A stretch of 64,000 nucleotides of DNA from an uncultured Isosphaeraceae bacterium (GTDB lineage: Bacteria > Planctomycetota > Planctomycetia > Isosphaerales > Isosphaeraceae). The translations under genes were made by a program, and so were the position numbers. The stretch lies in the NCBI GenBank assembly GCA_945957605.1, contig CAMFLR010000006.1, positions 186,001 through 250,000 on the forward strand, written 5' to 3'. Below the pieces are notes generated by a model, which saw nothing but the letters and a program-made list of their open reading frames with translations, did no database searches and had not been told where the DNA came from. Shown piece after piece: positions 36,285-45,971 of the stretch (the stretch's first letter is position 1; each line of letters opens with the position of its first letter).

Positions 36285-37568
36285 TCACTTAACCTTCTTA
36301 AGCTGTGCGACAGCGGTTTCGACCAGGGCCTGCCCGGCCCACGGCGCTAGCTTCGCACTTCGCGCAGTGCGGGGTTCATATCCCCCGGCATAATAAGCCG
36401 ACGGCGTTGGAACATATCCAACCCAGTCGTTCGCCAGGCTCACAACCCACGTCTTCGGGAACGGGCTCGCCGCCTTGATATCGAGACCGAGCTGGCAAAA
36501 GAACTCCGCGCCGTTCGTGGCGATCCCCATGTCGCCAATGCGCAACGCCTGCACCTCGCACGCGACGTGCGGGTTCTTCTTCCGCTCCTCCTTGATCAAG
36601 TCGCGTTCCCGCGCGTAAACCCGCTCGGCCACCGTCCCCCCGCCAAGCCCAGTTTCCGGCCCCTTCGGCTCCTCACGTTCGTCGCGAATCGGAATGTTCA
36701 CAGCGGTCTTTGAAGCGTTGAGCGCGACGTCCTTTTTCCACTCCATCCGCCCGACCGTCTGCGCCACCTCGCCTCCCAGCGACAGGCCAAACATCGCGCC
36801 CCATTCCGGCCCGAATTCGCGTCCCGTCCGCAAGTTATCAACCTGCGTCACATCTCCCGCAGCACCGAGCAAGAAACCCACCGGCAGAGTCGGGTTGCGA
36901 TAGTACATCCGCAACGTATCGCGGAGAAAATAGACGTAATCAGCCGAGAACCCCGGTCCACTTCCAACCGTGAGATGACACGCGAAGTTCACGAACAGCC
37001 CCAGCAGTTCCCCACCGACACCGCGCGCCGCCAGAACCCCAACGTCCGGATCAATCGGCCCAGCAGGTTTCACGATATCCGGTTTCCCCTTGCCCGGATG
37101 CGTCATCTGACGACCATCACGCATCAGAAAACGCCGATTAAAACTGATGCTCGGTTCGTGACCGATTCCGTAGCCAATCTCCGCCGCGTGCAACCGAGAA
37201 TTCGCGAGCATGACCGCGTCGGAAACTCGCTCGGCCACGAGCTTGCAATAAGCCGGGTCAGCCTCGCATTCGAAGCAACTGGCAATCGGCCCGCCCGAGT
37301 GCGTATGACTGGCACCAATAAGCACGTTTTGACCGGGAATCTGCGTCTCTCGGGCAATTCGCTCGCGTGCAGCCGACGTCACATCAGCGGTAATGAAGAG
37401 CGCATCGAGTCCCACGAGCGCAATTCGCGTGGTGTCGTTGCGAATCACCATGGCAACGGCGCGGAGCGGATCGTGTACTTCCTTGATCGTCCGAACCGTC
37501 ATCCCCCCAGGGCTTTGCGCTCCGAGCGGCGGCGTCACGTCGGTTTCAGCAAATCCCACGTGAATCAT
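36285..37568 (-). CDS. Neutral/alkaline ceramidase-like hydrolase
   Basis: This is a 427-residue protein matching the N-terminal domain of neutral ceramidases. The motifs are VGFAETDVTPPLG at the start, GLDALFI, then GASHTHSGGP near residue 90 (His for zinc and the catalytic region), and FVNFACHLTVGSGP near 200. Ceramidases split N-acyl bonds of sphingolipids. The C-terminal immunoglobulin-like domain of full enzymes is missing and the protein has no signal peptide, which is typical of the planctomycete homologues; their substrate is not known. The ATG at 37568 has GAGGG eight bases upstream; a longer frame to 37604 is less likely. Confidence 0.85.
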   Translation of the reverse strand: MIHVGFAETDVTPPLGAQSPGGMTVRTIKEVHDPLRAVAMVIRNDTTRIALVGLDALFITADVTSAARERIARETQIPGQNVLIGASHTHSGGPIASCFECEADPAYCKLVAERVSDAVMLANSRLHAAEIGYGIGHEPSISFNRRFLMRDGRQMTHPGKGKPDIVKPAGPIDPDVGVLAARGVGGELLGLFVNFACHLTVGSGPGFSADYVYFLRDTLRMYYRNPTLPVGFLLGAAGDVTQVDNLRTGREFGPEWGAMFGLSLGGEVAQTVGRMEWKKDVALNASKTAVNIPIRDEREEPKGPETGLGGGTVAERVYARERDLIKEERKKNPHVACEVQALRIGDMGIATNGAEFFCQLGLDIKAASPFPKTWVVSLANDWVGYVPTPSAYYAGGYEPRTARSAKLAPWAGQALVETAVAQLKKVK

Positions 37569-37714
37569 GGTGAATTCCCTCGATTCGAGCGCAGAGAAAG
37601 GCATCTCGCGCCCCTGCCCGCTTGCATGAAACGGCGATTCCGTTAGAATGATTCCACGTCGGTCAGCTCATCGCCAGTGCCCACCTGCGGAACTGTCGCC
37701 CGAGCCCGATCAAT

Positions 37715-37787
37715 GGGGACGTAGCTCAATTGGGAGAGCGACGGCTTTGCAAGCCGTAGGTTGCCGGTTCGATCCCGGTCGTCTCCA
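37715..37787 (+). tRNA. tRNA-Ala (anticodon TGC)
   Basis: This 73-nt sequence folds as a full cloverleaf. The 7-bp acceptor stem pairs GGGGACG with CGTCTCC (one G-T pair). The D arm is TAGCTC...GAGC, and the anticodon stem ACGGC/GCCGT frames the loop TTTGCAA, giving anticodon TGC. The T arm contains GGTTCGATCC. Discriminator base is A; CCA is not encoded. Confidence 0.97.
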
Positions 37788-38126
37788 CTAACACCGGTTT
37801 GAAGCCTAAGATTTGTTCGCGTTTCCAAATGTGCAAATGAGCCTAAATTAACTCAAAACTGTTACAGAACTGCAGTCACGTTTAGAAAATGCAACCGCGA
37901 TAAAAAAACATTGGAACGGCTCTTGCGCGAAAGCGTAAACTAAGTTTGCTTGGGCTCTACGCTGGACGCGAGTTTCAAGGTAAAGGATCGTCGCGCCGGT
38001 GGCGACGATGCACACTACTTGAGGTGGGATCTTCGCCAGCATCCCACACCGTATTCCGTTGCGGCACGCCCGACCGGTCCCCCCGCCGAGCCGTCGGCGT
38101 TTTTCCTTACTAAGACGAGAGATTGG
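37788..38126 (+). other. Leader region of the TPR gene, with a sigma-54-like promoter
   Basis: About 340 bp between the tRNA and the TPR gene. The first half is A/T-rich; the sigma-54-like element is listed separately. The remaining part up to the ATG is a leader of about 190 nt with no clear hairpin or riboswitch. Confidence 0.5.
37912..37927 (+). promoter_or_regulatory. Candidate sigma-54 (-24/-12) promoter
   Basis: The sequence TGGAACGGCTCTTGCG matches TGGCACG-N4-TTGCW at most key bases, with the invariant GG and GC exactly ten bases apart. An A-rich tract lies just upstream. Transcription would begin near 37938, about 190 bases before the ATG of the TPR gene. Mismatches are the fourth base (A for C) and the last base (G for A/T). 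A chance match is possible. Confidence 0.4.
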
Positions 38127-41100
38127 ATGATGAAGCGACGCAAGCTGAACGTCAAAGTTTTGCTTCTCCTCGTTGGACTCAGCATTGTCTCGCTTATTGG
38201 TTTCTATTTTCTCCACAAATTCCAGGTCAACCGCACGGCTGACTACCAGTTGACAATCGCCGACAAGGCCGAAAAAGCTGGCGACCTGCAAAAAACGGCC
38301 GATGCGCTCGAGATCTATCTCGGCTTTCGCAAGAAAGACATAGACACCATGTCGCGGTGGGGATTCGTCCTCGCCAAAAAAGCGAAAACGTTTCAGCAGA
38401 AGAAGCGAGCGGCGGAAGTGCTGGAACGAGTCGCGGGTGACGACCCCTCGCGAACCAAGGAACTGCGCGAGTCGGCCGAGCTCTATACCGAACTCGGTCG
38501 AACGGTTAACCCCATGTTCTTCCGTTTTGCCGCCCCACACTGGAAGACGCTCGGCGACCTGAACCCGAAGGATGGGACCATCGTCGCCAAGAAAGCGGTC
38601 GCGGCCGCCGCTGCGGCTAACTTTAAAGAGGCCGATACTCTCTACGAAGGTGCAATCAAGCTCTCGCCGGATGTGATCGACCTTTACGTCGATCACGCGA
38701 ACTTGCTCAAGATGCGCATGAACATGCCGGACCGCGCCGGGACCGTGATTAACACCATGGTCTCGAAAAATCGCGACAATGCGAAGGCGTACGTCGAACG
38801 CGCTCGCTTTCGGCTCGGGATGAATGCTGACGGTTATCAGGAAGACCTGGCCAAGGCTCGCGAACTTAAGCCTGATGATCTTGAGCTTCGGATTTTGACC
38901 GCAAGGCTCTATATGCGTGACGGTACGCCTGCAAAGGCGATCGACGAGCTCAAACCAATCCTCGCCGACAATCTGAAGTCTTTCGCTCTCTATCAAGAGC
39001 TTGGTCGCGCACAGACCTTCGCGGGCAAGGCTGACGACGCAATTGCAACTTACCGGCAGGGTATCGCCGAACTGCCCGATGCTTTGGTGCTGAACTACGC
39101 GCTTGCGGAAGTGTATATCACATCCGGTCGATTCGCAGATGCGAAGCCCCTCATCAAGACGCTTCGAGGCAACGCTGCGCTCGAGCTGGACGGGACCTTC
39201 CTCGAAGCCTACTCGGAATATTCCCAGAAAAACTATCCGCAGGCGATCAAAACGCTGGAATCGATCGTCAGCGTTCTTTCCAAGCTGCCCGTCGAACGTC
39301 GGCCCAGTGAACTGGATCGCAAGACAAACACGCTGCTGGGCCAGGCCGAAGAATTGTCGGGGAATCCAGAGCGCGCTCTTGCCGCTTACAATCGTGCCAT
39401 CCTCACCGCATCCGACGCGACGCAGCTTCGCCTTCGAGTCGCCACGGTCCTCCTGTCTCTCGGGCGGGTCGACGAGGCGGTCCGTGCTTATCGCGATATC
39501 CCGTTGGCAGTCCCAGGTGCTCGCGCTGGACTGATTCGCGCACGGTTCGTACAGAACGCAGCGGCTCCGCCGGAAAAGAGGCGATGGGACGACCTCGAGC
39601 GCTACGTTGCTGAGGAAGAACGGCTGGCTACGACTCCGCTCGAACGACTGACCGTTCGCCTGACCTATCTCGTCGCACGCGGCCAAACCACCGAAGCACG
39701 TGAACTTGTGGCCAAAGCGCACAAGGATAACCCCAACGAGATTTTTCCCGCCCTATCGCTTTCTGAACTGCAACTCGCCGAGAAGAATTACGCGGACTCG
39801 CTCAAGACGCTCGACGAAGCGCAGGCAAAATTCGGCGATAAGCCCGAGATTCGCCTCTCGCGCGTTCGCTACTGGACAACAGTGGCAGCGGCGGATCCAG
39901 CGAAAAAAGACGAAGCCGCCAAACAACTTGCAGCAATCGGTAACGATCTCAGCAAGTTTACAGCCCCCGCGCAGTCCAGCATCTTCGAGTCACTCTCCGC
40001 GGCAAACCGCAGGCTCGGCAACCGAGAGCAGTCCGACCTGATGCTGAAGGACTCGATCGCCCAGGCACCAGACGACCTCCGTCTTCGTGTCAAGGAACTT
40101 AGCCAGGCGATCGAGAGCGGTAAGGACGACGCTGTGCAAGAGGCAATCGCCCAGCTCAAGCGGATCGAAGGAGCCAACGGCATCTTCTGGCGCGTCGGTG
40201 AGGCAAATCGCCTGTTCATCCACGCTCAGAAAGCCAGGTCGGCGAACGCTAGTGCGAACATCAAACCAACGCTTGAAGAAGCCCGAGCACTGATCGACGA
40301 GACTTTCAAACTACGTCCCGACCAGATTGAAGCAACGCGTGTTCTCGGCCTGATCGACGACCTCGACGGCAAGCCCGAAGCTGCTCTCCCGCGGATGCTC
40401 AAGGTGTTCGAACAGGGAGTTCGTCAGCCGTACATGCTCCGTCGCCTCGCCTACCTCCTGCTCGAGCGGAACCGGTTCGTCGACGCGAACCGAGTGATGT
40501 CGGCAATCGAGTCCCAGGGTCTGCGAACGCCTGAGGAAAAGAAGCTCACGGCAGAAATTGCTGTACGATCGGGCGACACCGCCCGCGCCCAGAAATTGCT
40601 CAAAGAAGTCATTGACCCCAAGTCGACCGACGCGCTCTCGTACAACTGGCTGGCGCAGATGTATCTGGCGCTGAAAATGCCGCCCGAGGCGGAAGCCGCC
40701 GCACGGCGTGCCGTTGCTCTTTCGCCGGCACTTGCCCCCGCCCAGTTGAACCTGGTGCTGTCGATCATCGCGTCCGGCGACAAGGCCCGCGCCGTGGCTG
40801 CCGCCGAATCCGCCGAGAAGACGATTCCAGCGACGTTCAAGCTCGAGCACGCCGAAGTTGCACAGGCGATTGGCAACCTTCAACTCGCGAACAAGTGGTA
40901 CGGCGAAGCACTCGCCGAAAACCCCAAAGATCCTCGCACGCTTCGCGAGACCTCGCAGTTCTATCTGACGACGAATCAGGTTGAAAAAGCGATCACCGGC
41001 TTGCGGACGCTCATGGAGCTTGAACCCGCGATTTCTCCTCTGTTGCTCCACGAGGTGAGGCGTTCGCTTTCGGCGGCGCTCGTCAATTCGCGTCGGCCCA

Positions 41101-42368
41101 AGGCACTGATAGAAGCCGACTCGTTGATCGACGCGAACCTCAAAGAACAGCCCGATTCGGCCGCCGATCTGCGTGGAAAGATCAACGTTCTCGCACAGCT
41201 CCCCAGCCGGCGTCGAGAAGCGATCAAGACCTTCGAAACTCTTCGCAGCAAGCAACCGCTCACGCCGGAAGAAGGGTTCGCATACGCACAGATCCTCGAT
41301 AACGAAGACCAGTGGCCTGCGGCCCGTACGCAAGTTCTCGCCGCACTCAATGCGCCGAATCCGCCGGTGCGCGGGGCCCTCTGGTATATCAATCGCCTCT
41401 TGCGCAAAAACGATCTCGACGAATCTCTGGCCTGGATTACCAAGTTCGAGAAGCTCGAACCCAAGTCCATCGACTTCCCGATGCTGCGTGCTCGCTGGAT
41501 GTCGCAGAAAAAGCAAAATCCCGCAGCCGTTGCATTGATGGAAGCGAAGGCGAAGGACTTACCCGAATACGCACCACTGTTCGCCCGCGTGCTCGAGGAA
41601 ATTCACGAGCCCGATGCAGCGATCAAAATGGCGCGTGAATACATGAAAACGTCGAAGGCTCCGGCTGCCCCACTCGTACTGGCCGAGGCACTCGCGCGAA
41701 ACGGCCAGCTTCCCGAAGCGCTCGACCTCATGGATTCGGCCTGGGAGAAAGCCGACCTTGGCCAGATGCTGATCGCCATCAGCAACGTGCTCGACACCCC
41801 CGCCTGCCGATCCGATAGCGAAGCGCACACACGTCTGCTCAAGGGGTTGACCGACGCGTTGGCGAAGCATCCCAAGTCGTTGGCGATCATGAACCTCATC
41901 GCACAGGTTCTGGTCGCTGAGAAGAAATTCGGCGAGGCGGAGGAGTACTATCATCGCGCAATGGCGGTGTCGCCCAACGACTCGAGCGTTTATAATAATT
42001 GCGCCTGGATGCTCACGTTCGTACCCGGCCGGACGAACGATGCGCTGAACATGATCGACAAGGCGATCGAGATGGACGGCGCCGAGTCGCACTTCCTCGA
42101 CACTCGCGGACTCATTTATCTGACTCTGGGACAGGGACAAAAGGCAGCGGCCGATTTCGAGCAGTCGATCGCCGGCAAGCCGCACGACCTGGCGACCGTT
42201 CACTTCCACCTCGCGCTCGCACAAGAGGCGAACGGTGCGCGTCAGAAGGCCAACGAATCGCTTCGCACGGCAGAGTCGCTCGGCTTCAAGCCCGACACGC
42301 TCCATGTCCTGGAGCAGCAGTCGTATCACGAGTTGCTTGGCAAACTCGGCACGCAAACGAAGAAGTAA
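38127..42368 (+). CDS. Giant membrane-anchored TPR protein
   Basis: This is a 1413-residue protein with one N-terminal membrane helix (VLLLLVGLSIVSLIGFYFL) after a short basic segment. The rest is almost wholly tetratricopeptide-like helical hairpins, for example SFALYQELGRAQTFAGKADDA, DALSYNWLAQMYLALKMPPEAE and SSVYNNCAWMLTFVPGRTNDAL near the end. TPR arrays hold proteins together. The anchor topology places the array most likely outside the cytoplasm. The start is the first of two adjacent ATGs, with a weak GAGA site; the upstream frame lacks protein character. A kinase-TPR gene follows 120 bp downstream, so the two may work together. A sigma-54-like promoter lies about 200 bp upstream. Confidence 0.88.
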   Translation: MMKRRKLNVKVLLLLVGLSIVSLIGFYFLHKFQVNRTADYQLTIADKAEKAGDLQKTADALEIYLGFRKKDIDTMSRWGFVLAKKAKTFQQKKRAAEVLERVAGDDPSRTKELRESAELYTELGRTVNPMFFRFAAPHWKTLGDLNPKDGTIVAKKAVAAAAAANFKEADTLYEGAIKLSPDVIDLYVDHANLLKMRMNMPDRAGTVINTMVSKNRDNAKAYVERARFRLGMNADGYQEDLAKARELKPDDLELRILTARLYMRDGTPAKAIDELKPILADNLKSFALYQELGRAQTFAGKADDAIATYRQGIAELPDALVLNYALAEVYITSGRFADAKPLIKTLRGNAALELDGTFLEAYSEYSQKNYPQAIKTLESIVSVLSKLPVERRPSELDRKTNTLLGQAEELSGNPERALAAYNRAILTASDATQLRLRVATVLLSLGRVDEAVRAYRDIPLAVPGARAGLIRARFVQNAAAPPEKRRWDDLERYVAEEERLATTPLERLTVRLTYLVARGQTTEARELVAKAHKDNPNEIFPALSLSELQLAEKNYADSLKTLDEAQAKFGDKPEIRLSRVRYWTTVAAADPAKKDEAAKQLAAIGNDLSKFTAPAQSSIFESLSAANRRLGNREQSDLMLKDSIAQAPDDLRLRVKELSQAIESGKDDAVQEAIAQLKRIEGANGIFWRVGEANRLFIHAQKARSANASANIKPTLEEARALIDETFKLRPDQIEATRVLGLIDDLDGKPEAALPRMLKVFEQGVRQPYMLRRLAYLLLERNRFVDANRVMSAIESQGLRTPEEKKLTAEIAVRSGDTARAQKLLKEVIDPKSTDALSYNWLAQMYLALKMPPEAEAAARRAVALSPALAPAQLNLVLSIIASGDKARAVAAAESAEKTIPATFKLEHAEVAQAIGNLQLANKWYGEALAENPKDPRTLRETSQFYLTTNQVEKAITGLRTLMELEPAISPLLLHEVRRSLSAALVNSRRPKALIEADSLIDANLKEQPDSAADLRGKINVLAQLPSRRREAIKTFETLRSKQPLTPEEGFAYAQILDNEDQWPAARTQVLAALNAPNPPVRGALWYINRLLRKNDLDESLAWITKFEKLEPKSIDFPMLRARWMSQKKQNPAAVALMEAKAKDLPEYAPLFARVLEEIHEPDAAIKMAREYMKTSKAPAAPLVLAEALARNGQLPEALDLMDSAWEKADLGQMLIAISNVLDTPACRSDSEAHTRLLKGLTDALAKHPKSLAIMNLIAQVLVAEKKFGEAEEYYHRAMAVSPNDSSVYNNCAWMLTFVPGRTNDALNMIDKAIEMDGAESHFLDTRGLIYLTLGQGQKAAADFEQSIAGKPHDLATVHFHLALAQEANGARQKANESLRTAESLGFKPDTLHVLEQQSYHELLGKLGTQTKK

Positions 42369-42488
42369 GCCAACTGCGCTTAAAGCGACCGCCCAAGAGT
42401 CACAACCGGCCCTCCGTTCGACTATGATCTTACGGAGGGCCGTTTCGTGCATGCCTCGGCACGACCGCCCCGCCGAGGACTCGGACTC

Positions 42489-45400
42489 ATGGCATCAGAA
42501 GCTGATCACACACGCAATCACTTACTTGGTGTTCTCGCGCTCCGCATGGAGTTCGTCACGCGCGACGCGATGCGTAGGGCGCTCAAAATTTGGGAGGCTG
42601 ACCGAACGAGGCCGCTCGGAACGATCCTCCTCGAAGCGGGTTCGCTGCATCCCTCGCGTGCCTCGCTGCTCGAAACCCTCGTCGACGAACATCTGCAAGT
42701 CCACGGCCCCGGCTCGCGCTCCCCGGATGAAACTGTCACCGAGTTAAACAGCAAAACGAACATCGACCTGCAATCAACTCTCGAACAATTGCTGAGCGAA
42801 GCACCCGCAGCGCCCGTCGCCGAAGCAAACGTTGCCGACATCGGCAACATGGCGACCATTGCCGACCCCGAACTCGCCGAGCCTGTGGTTGAAGACGATC
42901 CGTTCGCGACTGTAACCGAGGCTTCCGCGCGAAAAGCACTCGGCAATGCCAAAACAATGGCGAACCAGGTCGATCCCTCAAGCACGCATAGTAAAGCAGG
43001 AACAAGCGCCGAGCTATCACCTGGCAGTTTGCATCCAGCTCCCGTAGCTGAACCTATTTCCGCCTTTCACGCGGGCGCAACGCCACTGCGTTACAGCATC
43101 GTCAAGCACCACGCCAAGGGTGGGCTCGGCGACGTCTACATCGCGCGCGACAAGGAGTTGGCCCGCGAAGTCGCCCTCAAGGAAATTCAGGAACGCTACG
43201 CCGACCGCAACGACAGCCGCCAGCGATTCATCTTCGAGGCCGAGATCACCGGCCGGCTCGAACATCCCGGAATCGTCCCCGTCTACGGCCTTGGCGCCTA
43301 TGCCGACGGACGACCGTATTACGCGATGAAGTTCATCAGCGGCGAGACGCTGCGCGATGCGATCGACCGCTTTCACCTCGCCGACGAAAACGGTGGACGC
43401 AACCCCGGCGAACGCGAGGTCGCCCTCCGCGAATTACTCGGCCGATTCATCGATGTTTGCAACGCCATTGGTTACGCCCACAGCCGAGGGATCCTGCACC
43501 GCGACATCAAGCCCGGCAACGTGATGGTCGGCAAGTTCGGCGAAACGCTCGTCGTCGACTGGGGCCTCGCGAAGGCGATCGACCGCCCCGACATCGCCGT
43601 CAGTGGCGAAACTGAAGACGCTCCGCTCAAACCATCTTCCGGCGGTGGTTCGACACCAACGTTGGCCGGCTCAGCCATCGGCACCCCGCAGTTCATGAGT
43701 CCCGAGCAAGCAGCCGGTCGGCTCAACGAAATGGGCCCCGCCGCCGACATTTACAGCCTGGGTGCCACGCTCTACGCCCTGCTTTCCGGCGAGTCACCAT
43801 TCAGCGAACATTCGACAATTGTCGTGCTTGAAAAGGTCAAGAAGGGTGAATTCAAACCTCCGCGCGAGATCAACCCTCTCGTACCCCCAGCGCTGAATGC
43901 GATTTGCCTCAAGGCAATGTCCCTGGCATCTGCGGACCGGTATGGCAGCACGCGCGAGCTCGTCGTCGACGTCGAACACTGGCTGGCCGACGAGCCTGTC
44001 TCCGTCTACCAAGAACCACTTTCCAAGCGCGTCCAGCGCTGGGCGAAACGGCACAAGCAGGCGGTTGTGGGTGGTGCGGCCGTGGCACTCACGCTGTTTG
44101 TTTCACTGATCGTCAGCAACCGCCTGATCGCACAGGAGCGCGACCGTACGATCATCGCCAAGCGCGAGGCCGACACGCACTACACCCAGGCGCGTACCGC
44201 AGTCGAAACGATGCTCGACGAAGTTGGCGCGATCGACCTGGCCGATGTCCCGCTGATGGAACCAGTTCGCCGCCGCATGCTCCAATCCGCGGCCGAGTTC
44301 TATCAGGAGTTCCTCAAGACGCGATCACAAGACCCTGCCCTTCAATTCGACATCCTTCGCTCGCACGGACGTCTGGGTGAAGTCCAGGAGCTTCTGGGCG
44401 ATTACAAGGCGTCGGAAGCGTCATATCAAGCAGCAATCACCGCTTATAATCAATTGAACGACACACAAAAAGCCGATCCCGTATTTCAACGCGCGCTCGC
44501 TTCGGCCGAGTTGGGGCTTGGGATCGTACAGAAAAAATCAAACCGATTCGTAGAAGCTGAGTCGAGCCTGAGAAAGGCAATCGAAACCCGCGAAAAGATT
44601 GTTTCGAGCACGAACTCACCAAACGATCGCCGCGAGGCCGCGCTGAATCTCTATCACCTCGGCGCGATCCTCGCACGTCAAAAAACACGATCCGACGCCA
44701 ACGAGAAAACGTATCGTGCCGCGCTCGATGAACAACGTGCACTCCTCAATCTGCTTCGCGGCCAGAAAAACTCGGATCTCCGGCGCGACCTCGCGCGGAA
44801 CCTGAATAACCTGGGAATCCTCCTGCGAATCGAGGATCCGAAAGCCGCGCTCGCCGCTTTCAACGAAGCGTATGACTTGCAAACCGCACTTGAAAAAGAA
44901 TCACCGACGAGTCCATCCTACGTGTGGCAAGCAGCCCGCACAGCTTCCAATATTGGCGGCTTGCTTTCGCTCATGGGCGAAAACAACCTGGAAAAAGCGG
45001 GCGACTTCTTGAATCGGGCGCGGTCGCGTTTTCAAAAACTCGTCGCCGATTTTCCCAAAATCCCCGACTATCGCCAGGAACTCGCCGCCACCGAGAATAA
45101 CCTCTCTCAGCTCGCGCTCGACGACTTTTACGGTGAAGATCCGGGCAAGAAACCGGAAATGCTCGAAGCTCATTTCCTTCTCGCGAAGCAACTCATCGAT
45201 CACGCAGTCGAGCTCCGCGAGACCCTCGTGCGCGACTTCCCGACGCGTCCCGACTATACGCAGGCTCTTGCCATCGCGCTACGCCAGCGTGCTGAAATCT
45301 TGCGGCTTGAAGCTCAGCAAAAGAGCGAAGCAGAACGTGCGGCAGTGCTCGACACAGCCGCCACGATCATCACGCGGTCGATCGACCTGCAAGCCAGCCT

Positions 45401-45968
45401 GCTCAAGCAGTTTCCAACCGCGCGAGACTACGACCTCGAACTCGCTCGCAGCCACGATGAGGCCGGCCAAATCGCCGTGCTCGCGTCGCTCAGTCAGGCG
45501 AGCGGTAACCGCCTTGCCGATGCTGCGGAACACTTCCAGCAAGCGGTCGATCTCATCAAGGTCTCGCTCGCGTCCAATCCAAAGTCGAAATCGATGCGCC
45601 GCCAGCTTGGTGAAGTGGTGCAAAATCTTGCATTTGTGCATCTTGATCGCAAAGAACTCGCCAAGGCGGTCGACGCGATCGAGGTCGCGGTCACAAGTTT
45701 GGCTGACGATCCCAGCGAACTCGAACGCGCCGCGGCAGCTTATGCCAAGGCCGTCGAGATCGCACAAAATGGCGCACCGAGCGACGGCAAAACGACCGCC
45801 GACAGTCTCGCCGCTCGCAGCGTCAGCTTGCTGGAACAGGCCAACAAGGCGGGAACGATTTCTCCCGCCGAGTTGGCCAAGCCTGTTTACGTGCCGCTAA
45901 AAGATCGCGCCGACTTCAAACGCGTGAAGCAAGCCATCGAGGCCCGAGCGAAACAGCCCGTTGGCTGA
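42489..45968 (+). CDS. Ser/Thr protein kinase fused to TPR-like repeats
   Basis: This is a 1159-residue protein. The N-terminal part (HLLGVLALRMEFVTRDAM...LGTILLEAGSL) is a helical module seen at the start of many planctomycete kinases. A linker follows, and the kinase domain runs from about 200 to 500: AKGGLGDVYIARD, the VALKE lysine, HRDIKPGNVM near 336 and DWGLAK near 356 (Trp replaces the usual Phe of DFG). GTPQFMSPEQAAGR completes the activation loop. A membrane helix lies near 525-548, then about 600 residues of TPR-like helices on the other side. The ATG at 42489 has GAGGA upstream. It likely pairs with the TPR protein before it. Its stop lies 3 bp from the end of the convergent barrel gene. 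Confidence 0.93.
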   Translation: MASEADHTRNHLLGVLALRMEFVTRDAMRRALKIWEADRTRPLGTILLEAGSLHPSRASLLETLVDEHLQVHGPGSRSPDETVTELNSKTNIDLQSTLEQLLSEAPAAPVAEANVADIGNMATIADPELAEPVVEDDPFATVTEASARKALGNAKTMANQVDPSSTHSKAGTSAELSPGSLHPAPVAEPISAFHAGATPLRYSIVKHHAKGGLGDVYIARDKELAREVALKEIQERYADRNDSRQRFIFEAEITGRLEHPGIVPVYGLGAYADGRPYYAMKFISGETLRDAIDRFHLADENGGRNPGEREVALRELLGRFIDVCNAIGYAHSRGILHRDIKPGNVMVGKFGETLVVDWGLAKAIDRPDIAVSGETEDAPLKPSSGGGSTPTLAGSAIGTPQFMSPEQAAGRLNEMGPAADIYSLGATLYALLSGESPFSEHSTIVVLEKVKKGEFKPPREINPLVPPALNAICLKAMSLASADRYGSTRELVVDVEHWLADEPVSVYQEPLSKRVQRWAKRHKQAVVGGAAVALTLFVSLIVSNRLIAQERDRTIIAKREADTHYTQARTAVETMLDEVGAIDLADVPLMEPVRRRMLQSAAEFYQEFLKTRSQDPALQFDILRSHGRLGEVQELLGDYKASEASYQAAITAYNQLNDTQKADPVFQRALASAELGLGIVQKKSNRFVEAESSLRKAIETREKIVSSTNSPNDRREAALNLYHLGAILARQKTRSDANEKTYRAALDEQRALLNLLRGQKNSDLRRDLARNLNNLGILLRIEDPKAALAAFNEAYDLQTALEKESPTSPSYVWQAARTASNIGGLLSLMGENNLEKAGDFLNRARSRFQKLVADFPKIPDYRQELAATENNLSQLALDDFYGEDPGKKPEMLEAHFLLAKQLIDHAVELRETLVRDFPTRPDYTQALAIALRQRAEILRLEAQQKSEAERAAVLDTAATIITRSIDLQASLLKQFPTARDYDLELARSHDEAGQIAVLASLSQASGNRLADAAEHFQQAVDLIKVSLASNPKSKSMRRQLGEVVQNLAFVHLDRKELAKAVDAIEVAVTSLADDPSELERAAAAYAKAVEIAQNGAPSDGKTTADSLAARSVSLLEQANKAGTISPAELAKPVYVPLKDRADFKRVKQAIEARAKQPVG

Positions 45969-45971
45969 CGC

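Noticed and set aside
37643-37828. Minus-strand open frame across the tRNA gene
   Set aside because: It is the antisense of the tRNA-Ala and encodes the sort of sequence often seen as a false protein over tRNA genes.
37848-39722. 624-residue open frame antisense to the TPR gene
   Set aside because: It lies opposite a clear TPR protein with a membrane anchor. Long antisense frames arise in GC-rich genes from codon bias; the translation shows no domain.
40311-41516. 401-residue minus-strand frame inside the TPR gene
   Set aside because: Antisense shadow; the TPR frame is continuous across it.
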